Shown here: positions 21,714 to 34,678 of the stretch, piece after piece | Layout of the letters: each line of letters opens with the position of its first letter | Numbering within the stretch: position 1 is the first letter of the stretch | Source: Dryocosmus kuriphilus | Taxonomy: Eukaryota > Arthropoda > Insecta > Hymenoptera > Cynipidae | Direction of reading: 5' to 3' | Length of the DNA stretch: 64,000 nt | Assembly: GCA_038277395.1 (NCBI GenBank) | Contig: CM076190.1 | Span: forward strand, 127,130,197-127,194,196 | The notes under the pieces: model-generated | What the model was told of the DNA's origin: nothing | What the model saw: only the letters and a program-made list of their open reading frames with translations | Databases searched by the model: none | Translations under genes and position numbers: made by a program

Positions 21714-24700
21714 TTCTGCAGGGCAACATGAGCAGAAGCAGAATGGCCTGGGACCTTACAGTCCAGCTAGCGACGGAACGCCGAGCGGACCTCCTACTCA
21801 TATCTGAGCAATTTCACGGAGCCGGGGGGCGTAACTGGTATGCGGATAGCTCAGGCACCGCAGCCATATGGGTGAGGAACCCAGAGCGCTTCCCGGTCAC
21901 GGGGACGGGGAGAGGAGATAGCTATGTGTGGATTAAGTCTGGGGACACTACCTACGTGAGTGTCTACCTCTCCCCCAACGATGGAATGCAGACGTTCCGC
22001 TCAAAAATGGAGGCCCTGGAGGATTTTGCACGCGGTCTGGATGGAGAGGTGTTAGTTGCCGGTGATTTTAACGCCAAGGCTCACGAGTGAGGAATTTCCT
22101 GGACATGTCCCAGGGGAATTGTTGTTGTGGATGCGGCTGCTAGGCTGGATTTGACAGTCCTGAATGTCGGAGACACGACAACATTCAGAAGGAATGGTCA
22201 GCGAGGGACAATAATTGACATATCCCTGGCAACTGCAAGAACTGCCGCACTGGTGAAGAGGTGGCGAGTTCTGGAGGCGTTCACCGGTAGCGACCACCAG
22301 TACATAGAGTTTTTGGTGAAAAGGACAACATCAGGGCAACCAACAGTGGGAGGTAATAAGATAAGTGGCTGGAATGTCACTAAGCTCGATCGTGGAAAAC
22401 TAAGAGAACGAATCACCACAGACGGCAGTGTATGTAGGGAAATACAGCCTCTAGCAAATGTGACGAGGCAGGAAGCGGAGACACTTATTGACCGGACTAT
22501 GAAACTGATCAATGAGGCCTGCTATCACTCCATGCCAAAGCGATCGACCAGAAGGAGAAGGGAGCCTACGTACTGGTGGACTGAAGAGATTGCGGAGCTG
22601 CGGAGGATAGCCCTAGCGCTGAGGAGGAGGCTCCAGAGAAGAAGAGGCAGAGCCCAAGCGGTCCTCATCCAAGCACAGTATCTGAGTGCAAAAAAGACGC
22701 TTAATAAAGCTATCAAATTCAGCAAAAGACGCTGCTGGTGGATGCTGTGCAAGGACATGAATGAGGACATATGGGGGCTGGGCTACCGCATCGTTACCCG
22801 CAAGCTTGGAAGACAAGCACCCGAGCTGCCGAAAGACCCGACAACGATGGAAGCGATTGTGGGGGCACTCTTTCCGGAACATCGGGAGAGAGCACCACAA
22901 GAAATATCAGTGGTGCAAAAGGAGATCCCTGTCTTTAACAGGGAGGAGCTGAGTGAGGCGATCAAGTCGCTTGGGAACCGTAAGGCTCTCGGTCCGGACG
23001 GTATACCATCAGAGGTCGTTAAGGCGATCGCTAAGGAGGCTCCGTACATGCTGCTGAACATGTACAATGCGTGCCTCCTGGCGGGAGTCTTTGGGCAGAG
23101 GTGGAAGCGGCAGAGGCTAGTCTTGTTGGACAAGGGAAAGGGCCCTCCCATTACGCCATCGTCCTTCAGGCCCCTCTGCATGCTGGACAACGTGGGTAAG
23201 GTCCTTGAAAAGCTAATACGCGCCCGTCTCAGAGTTTATATCAGCGAAACCGGTGGGCTGTCAGAGGCTCAGCACGGATTCAGGAGGGGACACTCCACAA
23301 TTGGAACCATCAGGGAGGTCGTTAGGAAGACACAGGAGGCTTGGAAAGGAAACCACAAGACGCGGGATTCCTCTGTGCTAGTCACCCTGGACGTAAGAAA
23401 CGCCTTCAATTCAGCTCGCTGGGTTGACATCCTGAGCGCACTCGAACATCAGTTCGGGGTGCCGGACTACTTGCGCAGGTTGATCGGTGACTACCTGCAC
23501 GATAGAGAGTTAATCTATCAAACGACGGACGGACAGCGCAGCAGGAAGATCACAGCGGGGGTGGCCCAGGGGGCTGCGCTCGGGCCGGACCTCTGGAACG
23601 CAATGTACGACGGCATCTTTAGACCAGACCTACCGGCGTGGGTCAGGCTTGTTGGCTACGCAGATGATGTGGCGGCGGTGGTTCGTGCCAGAGACCCGCC
23701 GGAGGCACGCTGGAGGGTGACGGTTGTGTGTAGTCGAGTCAGACACTGGTTGAGCAGACACGGACTGGAGCTGGCAACCAGAAAAACGGAGGTGGTCGTG
23801 TTGACGAGGCAAAGGGGTTTCCCAAAGACACTGAAGTTTGATGTGGATGGGGATGAGATCTCTGCTAAAAATGAGGTTAGGTACCTTGGAGTCACAATGG
23901 ATCGTAAGGGCACCCATTGGCCGCATATACGGCATGCAGCAGAAAAAGCTTCCAAGCTGTCAGCGTCACTCGCTAGGCTTATGCCCAACACCAACGGGCC
24001 GGAAGCATGCAAGAGGCGGACCCTGATGTGTGTGGTTCACTCAATCCTCCTATATGGAGCGGAGGTGTGGGCGGATGCGCTCAGGGTCGAGAAATACAGA
24101 CGGAAGATGGCTTCTGTACAACGCAGGGGGGCACTTCGAATAGCTGGGGCCTACCGCACAGTTTCTGAAGCGGCTGTGCTGGTGATAGCGGGTGTGATTC
24201 CAATAGATCTCCTCGCACAAGAACGCAAGGAGATCTATGAGCGTAAACAGGTGGGGATGGATCAGGATCTCATCAGACAGGAAGTGAGGGTCAAGATTCT
24301 TGAGCAATGGCAGCGACGCTGGGAATCTGAGGCAACCGGCAGATGGACTGCCAGATTAATAAAAGGGATCAAGATGTGGATGGGGCGGAATCACGGGGAG
24401 GTAAATTTCTACCTCACTCAGTTTCTCACTGGCCACGGGCAGTTTAACATGTATCTACACCGAATGCGAAAGAAGGAGAACCCCAGCTGCTCCTATTGCT
24501 CTGGGCACGACGACGCGGAACACACGTTTTTCTGGTGTGCGAGATGGGCACGCGAGCGTTTAGCGCTGGAAATTGTGACCGGCAGAACAATGTCGTCAGA
24601 AAACATAGTGGCGGCCATGCTGATGTGTCAAAATGACTGGGATGCGGTGGCATCCTTCGTGGAAGGTATATTGAGGCAGAAGAAAAAAGAAAAACAGCAA

Positions 24701-24721
24701 GGGGATCAGAGAGTACCGTAG
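21704..24721 (+). pseudogene. R1-like ORF2: endonuclease, reverse transcriptase, CCHC
   Basis: One frame of 1005 codons plus the stop has a single internal TGA at 22088-22090. Endonuclease signatures are LLISEQFHG, VYLSPND and VLVAGDFNAKAHE just before the TGA, followed by DLTVLNVGD...RGTIIDISLA and GSDHQYIEF. The reverse transcriptase shows GNRKALGPDGIPSEVVK, SFRPLCMLDNVGKVLEKL, QHGFRRGHST, LVTLDVRNAFNSARW (block A), GVAQGAALGPDLWN and VGYADDVAAVV (catalytic DD). The C-terminus has CSYCSGHDDAEHTFFWC, a C-x2-C-x7-H-x4-C knuckle. The TGA sits where R1 proteins usually have tryptophan, so this looks like one recent TGG-to-TGA change in an otherwise intact ORF. Confidence 0.92.
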
Positions 24722-24949
24722 GTCAACCGACCCCAATGATGAGAACTCGTAGGTGAGCCAAGTTGGCAAAGAAGCGCAATGCTGAAAATCAGCATAGGAG
24801 GCCGATGACCCAGGACCCTGAAGTAATGCGAAAGCGGATACCGGGGTCTTGGGGGAGGCAGGGAAGAGGAGGTAGTTTTAGTGGGTAGGGGCCGTATTTT
24901 TAGGCCGAGTCCCACACTCAGTCCGTAAAAAGGATTTCCACCTCCTCTT

Positions 24950-25067
<118 letters not shown>

Positions 25068-25999
25068 GGCAGACAGACACCAACGTAAAATATGTTTTTT
25101 CGGGTTCAGGGGTCATGAAACGTCGAGATAGCATGAATTTCGCGAAAGTCAGTTTTCACATAAAACTAATACCTTTTCCATTGAGATGAGAATGTAATAA
25201 TAAAAATTGCATTTTTCAGGCAAACTATATAAAAAATGAAGAAATTTACGTTTTAGATATAAATTTATTGATTGGTGAGCGCGAGACAAGTGATGAGAAT
25301 GCGCCTGAGTAGCGGGCAGATTTTTCAATAACTTTTAATAGCTTTTTATTGCCTGTATAGTAATGTATTTTTTGATTAAGAGAACGGTATTATACGTTTA
25401 ATGAAGAAAGTATGGGTTGTATCAAAAAATGGTTTCAAGGGAATTTGTAGGCCCTTGGAAGGTGAATAATTCTGCTTCTTGATATTTTCACGCATCTCGC
25501 ATACTTTTGCGGAAAAGTGGATTTTTTTATATGAATTAACATATTTCACGAATAATTTAAAGACGATGCGTTTTTTCGAGAAAATGGTATGGAGTAAATA
25601 TGAAGATATTTTTGAGCTGAACAAGTTCGTTTCTTATGATTTTTTCGTACCTTGCATATTTTGTCGGGAAATTTGAATTCTTGATTTTTAGAAAGAATTT
25701 ATTATGGATAAAACCAGAACCATTGGTCAAAACCCGCTGGTTGACGAACTCGTCCTTACTTTTTGCACTTTAAAGAAGTGTACCATAGCGCAATCCAATC
25801 CGATGAGTCTTTCGAAAGTCATCGTGTACACAGCCTACACCTACTACTACTACTACTACTACACCTACTACGGCAGACAGACACCAACGTAAAATATGTT
25901 TTTTCAGGTTCAGGGGGTCATGAAACGTGGAGATATCATGAATTTCGCGAAAGTCAGTTTTCACATAAAACTAATACCTTTCTCATTGAGATGAGAATG
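25068..25999 (+). repeat. Composite repeat end plus one 800-bp unit
   Basis: 25068-25198 is the conserved end displaced by the LINE (GGCAGACAGACACCAACGTA, then TTCAGGGGTCATGAAACG, finishing GATGAGAATGTAA). It is followed by an 800-bp unit: TTGCATTTTTCAGGCAAACT, GAGCGCGAGACA...GTGATGAGAATGCGCC, TATACGTTTAATGAAGAAAG, and a second conserved end with an uninterrupted (CTA)n tract at 25841-25870. The same unit is tandemly repeated at 61953-64000. Confidence 0.8.
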
Positions 26000-26049
26000 T
26001 AATAAATGAATAATTGTTTGTATTTATTTATTGCTGTGATAACAAATAT

Positions 26050-26310
26050 CATAAGAAACAAAATATCGTTGTTTTCGTTGTTGTCATTGCAGTTGTTGTC
26101 TGTTAGCACGATAACTTTCGGAAGACTAATCGTATCGAGTTGCGCTGTGGCAAACTTTTTTAGGGTGTGAAAAGAAAGGACGAGTTCGTTAACCAGTGTT
26201 TTTTGACCAACGGTTCTGGTTTTATCCATCAGAGATTCTTTCCAACAATCAAAAATTCAAATTTGCCGCTAAACTATACTTGATACGAAAAAAATTATAA
26301 TGACCATAGT
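26050..26310 (-). repeat. Composite repeat fragment, minus-oriented
   Basis: Carries GTTGTTGTC...TTAGCACGATAACTTTCG, GACTAATC, a GCGCTGTGGCAAAC variant and AACGGTTCTGGTTTTATCCA, reversed. The conserved end is replaced by unrelated sequence and the palindromic module is absent. Confidence 0.7.
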
Positions 26311-26430
26311 AGGTAAATGAAAGGTATTAGTTTTATGTAAAAAAGAAAAAAATTTTAAGAAACGGGTTGTTTTTTCAAAAAGATCTACGAATTTTCTTTG
26401 TAATTTTTTTGTAACACATATAGTTTTTGG

Positions 26431-26654
26431 AGATAAAGATTAAATCAAAACGATTCTTCCAGACAATGTATTGAGTATTCAGAAGAGTTGGAAGTAGAAA
26501 TCTACCTTATCCAGAACTCATGATACCTTCTCGCGATTTTTAAACAAAATCCGAAATATACAGTTTTTCTAAAAAATCACCGTGGACCGGATTTGAACCG
26601 GCAACCTTCTCAATTCCAGTGAGACGTGCTACCAATTGAGCCACGACGGACCAC
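26431..26654 (-). mobile_element. tRNA-derived SINE, minus copy
   Basis: A tRNA-like head (26579-26650, minus) is followed on the minus strand by a body (TTTTTAGAAAAACTG, then ATCGCGAGAAGGTATCATGA, GTTCTGGATAAGGTAG) that ends GATTTAATCTTTATCT at 26431. The copy at 26816-27070 is nearly identical in the opposite direction, so the pair forms inverted arms of about 220 bp with a loop of about 160 bp. Confidence 0.8.
26579..26650 (-). other. tRNA-like SINE head, anticodon GGA, minus
   Basis: A 72-nt fold with a near-complete acceptor stem, D arm GCTCAATTGGTAGC, a five-pair anticodon stem, loop CTGGAAT and T arm CCGGTTCAAATCCGG. The anticodon would be GGA (serine), but the short variable region (AGGTT) lacks the long arm required of tRNA-Ser, and the fold continues straight into SINE body sequence. 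It is not considered a working tRNA. Confidence 0.75.
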
Positions 26655-26660
26655 GGAAAC

Positions 26661-26733
26661 ATTTGTCTTGAAGAATCGTTTTAATTTAATCTTTATCTAT
26701 AGCTATCATGCCCAGACGCTAAAATTGCGGTTA
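26661..26733 (+). repeat. Detached SINE 3' tail
   Basis: ATTTGTCTTGAAGAATCG through ATGCCCAGACGCTAAAATTG matches the 3' tail of the plus copy (26998-27069) in the same direction. It is a third, truncated copy lying between the two SINEs. Confidence 0.65.
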
Positions 26734-26815
26734 ATAATAAACATGAATTAGAAGTGTGTGCATTACCAGCATTATAAGATCGTGTAAATACAAGTTCTAA
26801 AAATTTCACTGTTGG

Positions 26816-27070
26816 TCCGTGGTGGCTCAATTGGTAGCGCATCTCACTGGAATTGAGAAGGTTGCCGGTTCAAATCCGGTCCACGGTGATTTTTTAGAAA
26901 AACTGTGTATTTCGGATTTTGTTTAAAAATCGCGAGAAGGTATCATGAGTTCTGGATAAGGTAGATTTCTACTTCCAACTCTTCGGAACACTCAATACAT
27001 TGTCTGGAAGAATTGTTTTGATTTAATCTTTATCTATAATTATCATGCCCAGACGTTAAAATTGCAGTTA
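26816..27070 (+). mobile_element. tRNA-derived SINE, plus copy
   Basis: Head 26816-26887 has the same GGA anticodon loop, an intact B box (GGTTCAAATCC) and a D arm with one mismatch (GCTC against GCGC). The body and tail run to ATGCCCAGACGTTAAAATTGC near 27069. No poly(A) and no clear target duplication were seen. Confidence 0.8.
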
Positions 27071-27580
27071 TATATAGTTCTTGTTTTAATCGTGAAAAAT
27101 ATTATTAAAATTCATAAACTCAATTTTTCGTTGAAACTATTCGAGATGCGAAAATAATGTCCAGGAGAAAAATTATTCATCTCAAAAGGTTTATATATTT
27201 GTTTCAGACCATTTCTTGATAGGAGTCATAGTTTTTGTTTTAACCGTGAAAACTGTTACTAAAAATAAAAAAAAATATTTTATTTGCACCCAAATTGCAA
27301 AAAAAATGTCACGTTTTGGACGAACTTTATTCGAATGCGAAGCGCGAGACACGTGATGAGAATATATTTGTTAAAGCCGAAAAAGCTTTAACAAGAAATT
27401 TAAAATTACCAAATTACACTGATCAGTGGATCGATATTTAATTTTAAAAGGTCCATAAGGACAATTAATATAGGGGGATATACAAATATCGAGCGCGTAA
27501 CGCGAGGCAAATAACGTATCGAGCGCGAAGCGCAGCACGCATAGCGCAGATTTTTTTTATTTATGATATCCGTACCTCTA
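27071..27580 (-). repeat. Composite repeat fragments with GC-palindrome module, minus
   Basis: 27071-27260 has two decayed body units; 27340-27560 has the end module with GAAGCGCGAGACACGTGATGA and TCGAGCGCGAAGCGC, reversed, ending GCAGATTTTTTTT. Confidence 0.65.
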
Positions 27581-29600
27581 AAATTTGATTTATTTACCTG
27601 ATAATTGCTACAACCTTATACAATGTTATGTTTTAATTTGAGGCCACTAAAACGTATTTTTAAACGTATTTTTTCTTACTCATGGATGAGAGCTTCTTTC
27701 TCTACTGAAATATGTATAAAATAAATACGTTTTCACGTGATTATTGAGCAAACGGCATTACTCGTCTTGTAACTTCACAAAACTTGGAACACTTGTTATT
27801 GAAAACATGTGTTCTAAAATAATAGCCACATAGTGAATGTTTATTCTCGATATGAAAATCCTTGATTTGAATAAGCCCACGAAAATTTAAGAAGTTTAAT
27901 TTATAATTTATATCGTCAGATCTTTAAATCTACCAATAAATATTTTTTGAAATCTTATACAGATTTCCTGGGGGTTTTCCATAAATTACGCCACGCTGTT
28001 AGAGAGAAGGAAGGGATTCACTAAAATGTGACCTTAATAATAATGGAATAAGGAAAGCGTCGAAAAATGCGTGACGTAATTTGTGGACAAATCATTGAGT
28101 ACTAATTTCGAAATTTAATTTTGAGACGTTCTAAAAAATGTTTTTGTTATCGAAAATGTATGAAAATTGACATGTTATTTTTGTCATTTAAAAAAATAGA
28201 AGGGTGATTATAACCTATTAAGAATTTGTCATTACTAATATACTAATAACTGAATTATACTACTAATAACTAAATTATAGTAAACTAGCAAACTCATTCG
28301 CGCGCGTTTCGTTTCTCATGTTCAAGGGCAAGATCATTTTTAATGTAAATTCAGCTGCTCTCGATTCCAAAAAATATAAACTTATCAATGAATTTCAATT
28401 AAAATTATAATTTTATAGTCTTTCAGTAATATATCTTGTTAATAATTTATTTCACAAAGTATTAAGTGTTACAACTTATTTCTATTTTAAATAAGGTTTA
28501 CTTTAAATGCTTCGAATTTAAACAATATTTAAGAATAAAATATTCAAAATTTGAACAATTTCAAAACAGTAGTAAAATATCTATAAAATAATTGATTCCT
28601 AAGCGTGCAAAACTGAGAATTTTCTTACTAAAAATGTTCTTAGAAATGTAAAACATGAAATCAGAAGCCTGCTTGAACATTGTGCAATTTAAAGTTGAAA
28701 CCATCTAGAAAAACTGAAGAATTTCACAAATGTGGTAAAAATCAAACAATTTTTAAAAAGCATTACCAATATTTAAATTTATAACTTTTGCATGGAACAT
28801 TAAAAATCTGAAGATAGCTGAAAACAAATAGCTTGAGGCCTCAGAAATTAAATTACTTTTGAACCATGCACTCAAAACTTTATGATTGTAACCGTAGATA
28901 TTCTAAAGATATTAAAAACAATTAATAGATTACTGGTAAATATCTATGGGATTTCCATTCTAGAAATAAATTTACTCTCAACTTCACTGTTTAAAATTAA
29001 AATCTTTTTAAGTTTGTTGGTCCTTAAGTGTGTAGTGGTATGCATGTATGCAATCTCTTGAGTGGGAGTGTATGCTAGCCACCTCTCTCGACTCTACGTG
29101 GCGGTACGTGGTACTTTGATGGAAGATCTTTTTAGAGGTCAGATCGATATCCCCATGTATACTACGTGTAACTTAATTGCTTACATTTACTACGCAATTC
29201 CAAACTCTATGTCCCAATAATTGTAATGTTTAAAATTTAATTTATTCTAAAAATGTTGAAGATGGAGAAATAACGAATTGAAAGACTTAAAACGAAATAA
29301 TTACATCTATGAAGCGGAAATAACGTAAAAGCGCTTAATGTTCTAAATATAAATATTTGAAGGTGGACATTAAAAATAAAACAAAAGTTTCTAGTTATTT
29401 CCTGGTTAGTGAGAAGTTTTTCGGGTCATTAAATTAAGCAAAAATAAAGCTTTCAAACCTGAAAAATGTTTCATTTTAAGTATGTTTTGAATACTCCTTC
29501 TTTATTTAATAATGTTCCCCTCAGGGGTTTACGTGGCTTTCGTTTCTTACAACTAACAAACTAACGGGCGAATGATCCAGTAAGCGAACAAGACGAGTGG
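27581..29600. other. AT-rich stretch, no gene recognised
   Basis: Probably unique DNA. A short GC-richer segment at 29030-29160 has TCTCGACTCTACGTGGCGGT but shows no RNA fold I can support. 29590-29645 is a GAGCGAACGAGAG-type simple repeat. Confidence 0.4.
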
Positions 29601-29679
29601 GCGAGAGCGAACGAGAGTGCACGAGAACGAACGAGAGAGAGAGAGCAAGTGAAACGCAGCCGCAATTTAATGTATTTTT

Positions 29680-32600
29680 ACAATTCATTATTACTGCCTA
29701 CAGTCTTAACACTCCTATGCGACTTCTGTTTCCGCCTTCTTTCACTTCCATTCTACTTAAATTCTTCCAATTCTTCACATTCAGTCTCTTACTCATCCCA
29801 TACTCTACATTCTAGCTTCCTCTAAACCCCTCATCCAATCTTCCCCCAATCCTTCCTCCCCTAAGATCTTTTCCACATTCTCTTACCAACTTCCTTTCTC
29901 CTCCATCCCTCTTCTACATCCATCCCAAACATGCTCTCAAGTTTCCTCTTCCCACTGCCATATTCTGCACTTTCTATTCTCCTGCTCTTACCAATAAATA
30001 CCTTCCCGTACTTCCTTTCCCAATCTAAATCTTACTATTCTTAACCATCTCCTCTCTCTTCCTCCCTTTTCTAGACACTTTGGTATCCTTACATTTTTAT
30101 CACCTTATACCACTTATTACATTCTGATTCCTCAATCAACCCCCATCTTTCTATTATTTGTTTTTCCCTGTCGCTTTTCTCCAATTCATCATACTTTACT
30201 CCATGTCCATCTCCGATATCTCTATTCCCAAAAAACTCCTTTCTTTCTTTTTCCCATCTTGTTAATTCTATCGACCTTCTTCTCCTTACCTCTATCTACC
30301 TCAAGCATTCCCTCGCTAAATCCCCTCCCCTTCCCTTTCTTAGCTTCTCTTCAAGCTTCAATTCTCTCTTTCCCACTCTAGAACTCAATGTACCCGGTGT
30401 CCTCCAGTCTACTTCTAGCGTCCACTTTATATACCTTTCTTGTAGCTTCTCAATATCTTCCTATTTCTTCCATCCCCGTATCTCTGCTCCGCAGCCTAAT
30501 ACCGGCCACACCAACGTATCAAACAGCCATATTCTTAATTAATCTTCTTTTAACCTTCTCTTTCCTATTTCCCAATATCTATTTCATTACCCCTGCTGCT
30601 TTTTAAATCCTTTCTCTTATGTGAGCTCTATGATTTACATTGGTTTGCAAAGTATATACCAAAAATCTAAACTCCTTTACTTCCTCTATCCTTACACACT
30701 TCCATCTTCCTGTTAATTTTTTCTTTCTTCTCCCTCCTTTTCTAAACCTCATTATCTTTGTCTTCTCTACATTTATTTTCAACTTTTTCCCATCTGGGTA
30801 TTTCTCCAATCCTGTAATTAAGCCCGCCATCCCTTCTTCGTCCTCCGCCATGACTACTGTATCATCTGCATACGCCAGTGTATATATCTTTCTTTTCCCA
30901 TCTTAACTCCTCCCTAATTTTTTCTTTTCATTTCACCTTCCAAGTCTGATATTAAAATGTTAAATAATAATGGGCTCAAAGGACAACCTTGTCTTTCTCT
31001 TCTCGCTAACCAGAAAATGTCTCCCACCTTCACCCTGCTTTCTGTCTTCTAAAAATTTCCGCTACACTCTTTACTATACCCTCTTATCCCCTTCCTTACC
31101 ATAATTTTTTCAATCCAATCTCGGTTCAATGAGTCAAATGCCGCTTTTAAATCTACGAACATTGCGATCATTCCGCCTTTTTTCCTTTCAATCCTTTTAT
31201 TCACCAGATAATTCACAATATACATGTTATCCATCACTCCCATTCCTTTCCTTAACTCTGTTTGATTCTTTGGCACCATCTTTTCTTCCTCAAATTCTTT
31301 CGTCAACCTCTCCGATAAAACATACACATATAGCTTATATAATGTTGGTATCAGCATCACTCTCCTATAGTTTTTAACCTCCTCACCATTACCATTTTTT
31401 ACTATCGGTACCACTATCCCTCCTTTCCATAATTCTGGCCAGACCTCTCCTCTCCATACTCTACTGCACATCATCCATGTCCATTCCTTTAGTTCTTTCC
31501 CTTCGTATTTTCAGACTTCATTTGGTATCTCATCTATTCCAGGTGCCTTAGACTTTCTTTCTATTCATATCAAATCATCCTCTATTATCTCCGAGCTTCC
31601 ATATAATGCTCTTTTCTTAGTCATCACTATCCCTTTTATCATCTCTGTCCTTTAATTTAACTAGTACCATTTGCCATCCTCTTCCCCCATCTTTACATAA
31701 TCCTCTTACTTCCTCTATGTTTACCTTTTCATTTATCCTCTTTAGCACTTCCTCCACTCCTTTTTTCAATTCCTTTCCCTCTAATCTTAAATCCTTTATC
31801 ATTATATTCCTTCTTCTTCTCTCTCTCTTTCCCTTGTATTCTTCTCTCTATTTTTTTAACCTTTCTTCATCCGCATTCCCAATCCCTTCCCCTCTAAGGT
31901 CCCGCCTTAAGCTTCCTATATTCACCATCCTATTCCTCAACTCTTCTACCTTTTCATTGATCTGTTCCTGCTTTTCTAGCTTTTGTTTTAATTCTTTATC
32001 CTTTTTTCTAAGTTTCCCCTTACTTCTTTCCATTTTTTCATCTCTTTTATAAGCTCGACCATTTCCCTTTTAATTTCTTCCTTTAATTCTTCCCCCCTTT
32101 CCTCCTGTTTTTTTTCATGTATCCCCATTACCTCCATCATCATTTTTCTCATTTTATCTACTTTTTTATCTTTCGACTGGACATTGTTCTGCTTTTGGAT
32201 ATTATCCTTTTCATTTTTCGGTGGAGATCTAAACATTTTTGGCTGTTTAACTAGCCAATCTACTTCTTCCTTGTCTTCACTACTTTCCCTGCCCTCCCTT
32301 TTCCTCTTAACTAGTTCTTCAAGTGATACCAAACTCTTCGCCCTCAATCTCTCCATTAGACACTTCAAAATTCCCGGGCGTACCCTCCCTTCTCCTTCAC
32401 TTGTCACGATCATCGTAAATTACGTAGCTGCGCTTCCCCACCGTGCTCTGACAATATCTCCTCGCCCTGAATCCACGCCGCCTAATCTCAAGCCCACCCA
32501 AATCAGTCTCAAACACCAAAAATACCCAACACCTTTTCACTCCTTTTATTTACTCATATAACCCTCCACTCACGCAACCATCCCACACAACCGCACCACG

Positions 32601-32690
32601 CCAACTCATGACAAGTTTCACCAAAAATTCACACAATCCTGCACCACAAATCAACACGACTTGACACTTTCAAACCGGAAACGGAAGTCC
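29680..32690 (-). mobile_element. Degraded L1-like LINE with internal deletion, minus
   Basis: Read on the minus strand: a 5' UTR starting near 32690 with CGTTTCCGG; ORF1 in pieces from 32413 (charged, coiled-coil rich, then an RRM-like part near 31617-31802); then reverse transcriptase from about 31600 (KAPGIDEIPNEV, WKGGIVVPIVKNG, NQTELRKGMGVMDNMYIVNY, LFVDLKAAFDSLNR read here as MFVDLKAAFDSLNR); then YTLAYADDTVVMAEDEEGM near 30850 and KTKIMRFRKGGRRKK; and a C-terminus near 29816-29960. The endonuclease is missing between ORF1 and the reverse transcriptase. Frames are broken many times. Related to, but diverged from, the LINEs at 10316 and 57493. Confidence 0.8.
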
Positions 32691-33210
32691 ATGTTTTGAA
32701 TACTAAACAACAAATTAAAGCACTCAAAGCATCGGAACTTTTCTGAATTTAAAGTATTTTTTAAGGCTGTGTCTACTCGTACCGAATTTCGGGACAAATC
32801 GCACAATTTTTGCAATATTTGGGCTAGTCGTCCTGAAAATTGAAACGGAAAAGGGGAAAAAGGATAGGTGAAAAGGGAATTAGAAAAGACCTGAAAGAGG
32901 GTTAGTTTAATAATTAGTAAAATAAAAAGTTAGAGCCCTTTAATGTATGGGAAGTTATTTCTCAAATATCACCAATATTGGTAATTTAAAACACTGTTAA
33001 TACCCCTAAGAAATTTTTTCACTTCAGTTTCGATGACGTTTTTCATAACCATTCCATTAATCATAAGCATTTTAAAAAAATTAACATTTGACCTTCCAAA
33101 CTGAAGATCAAAAATAAATTAGACTTTTTTCGAATTTAAGGTGTTTTATCTGGAAAGAAATCTTAGGTTATTTCCTTTAAATACCTTCAAGTTAAAAAAT
33201 GGACAATTGC
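32691..33210. other. Unassigned AT-rich stretch
   Basis: No gene or repeat end recognised. Confidence 0.4.
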
Positions 33211-34473
33211 AAAAAAAAAAATCTGCCGGGCACATTCTCATCGCGCGAAGTATGAGCGCGCCTAGGGCGCGCATCTGTTGGCACTCGCGATTTGCGCTCG
33301 ATACGTTATTTACGGCACTCGCGCTTCGCGCTCGATAAATTATTCACCTCGCGTTACGCGCTCGGTGTTTATGGATCGTATAAACCTTCAAATTAAAAAT
33401 TCCAAAAGGAACTATTTTACTTAAGGCTCTATCGCCCTTAAGGAATACATTCTCATCATGACACTCACGCTTCGCGCTCGATAATTACATTTTTTTAAAA
33501 CCCATTGTAGATTGGTAAAGTTTCCTTTGATTTTCCAAATTTTCACAATACAGGATTTCAATTCTTAAAAGTAAAACGATGAGCCTTATAAATACATTTT
33601 GTAGCTCTTTCCAAGGTGAACAATTCTGCTTGTTAATATTTTCTCATATTTTGCATAGTTTTGCTGAAAAGTGGTTTTCTTTATATTTCATAACATATTT
33701 CAAGAATAACTCAAAAACTACGCGTCTGCTCAAGAAAATGATAGAAAGCAAATTTGTAGACCTTTTTAAGGCGAGCAACTTTGTTTCTCATTATTTTTCC
33801 GTGTCTTGCATAGTTTGGCGGAAAATTTGAAATTTTTGATTCTTAATAACGTTTTATCGATTAAAACAAAGACCGTGCATTTGATCAAAAAATGGTTGAA
33901 ACAAAATTTGTAGATATTTTTTAATTGAACAACTTTGTTCTTTACAATTTTTTTTTATCTTGAATATTTTGGCGGAAAACCAGAATTTTTTTATTTTAAT
34001 AGCGTTTTCTTGATTAAAACAAAAACCGTTCATTTTATCAAAAAACGGTTAGGATAAAATTTGTAGATTTTTTTAAGATGAACAATCTTGCTTTCCTACA
34101 TTTTTTTTGTATCTCTCATAGTTTAGCCGGAAAATGGATTTTTTGATTTTTTGAAAACCGTTTTTGATGGATAAAACCATAACTGTTGGTTAAAAACCGC
34201 TGGTTAACGAACTCGTTCTTTCTTTTTATCCCTTAAAGAAGCGTACCAAAGCGCACTCCAATCCGATTAATCATTCGAAAGTTATCGCGACCACAGACGA
34301 CGACAACGCCAACGACAACAACGACAATAACAACGACGACGACACAGACAGACAGATACCGTCGTAAAAACCGTTTTTTTCTGACTCAGAGGGTCTCAAA
34401 ACGTGGAGATTTCATGAAATCCGCGAAAGTCAAATTTTACATAAATCTAATACCTTCTGTGATGAGAATGTAA
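33211..34473 (+). repeat. Composite repeat, near-complete plus copy
   Basis: End module ATCTGCCGGGCACATTCTCA with GC palindromes (33228-33490), body units with GGCGGAAAA variants, CACTCCAATCCGATTAATC, a GACAACGAC tract (34296-34345), and the conserved end ACAGACAGATACCGTCGTA through GATGAGAATGTAA at 34473. Frames across it are short and unsupported. Confidence 0.82.
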
Positions 34474-34678
34474 AAAGGAACCTTCAAATTTCAGAAAAGT
34501 GTTGGAAGATGATTCTTGTAAATTATTCGTACGTAAAAAGAAGTAAATCTTGTAAATAGAGAAAATAATTGACAATGAATATTGTATAGTGTACATAAAA
34601 TATCTTTAAACTTAATGAGAGCAAATTGGGTATTTATTTCTAACTATTATATGGAAAAATGACACTTAGGGCGTTATA

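Noticed and set aside
22198..24653. Several antisense or alternative frames over the R1-like ORF2
   Set aside because: They overlap a well-conserved ORF2 and show no family motifs; they reflect its GC-rich composition.
26579..26887. Two functional tRNA-Ser(GGA) genes
   Set aside because: They lack the long variable arm of tRNA-Ser, have a D-stem mismatch, and continue into shared SINE body and tail.
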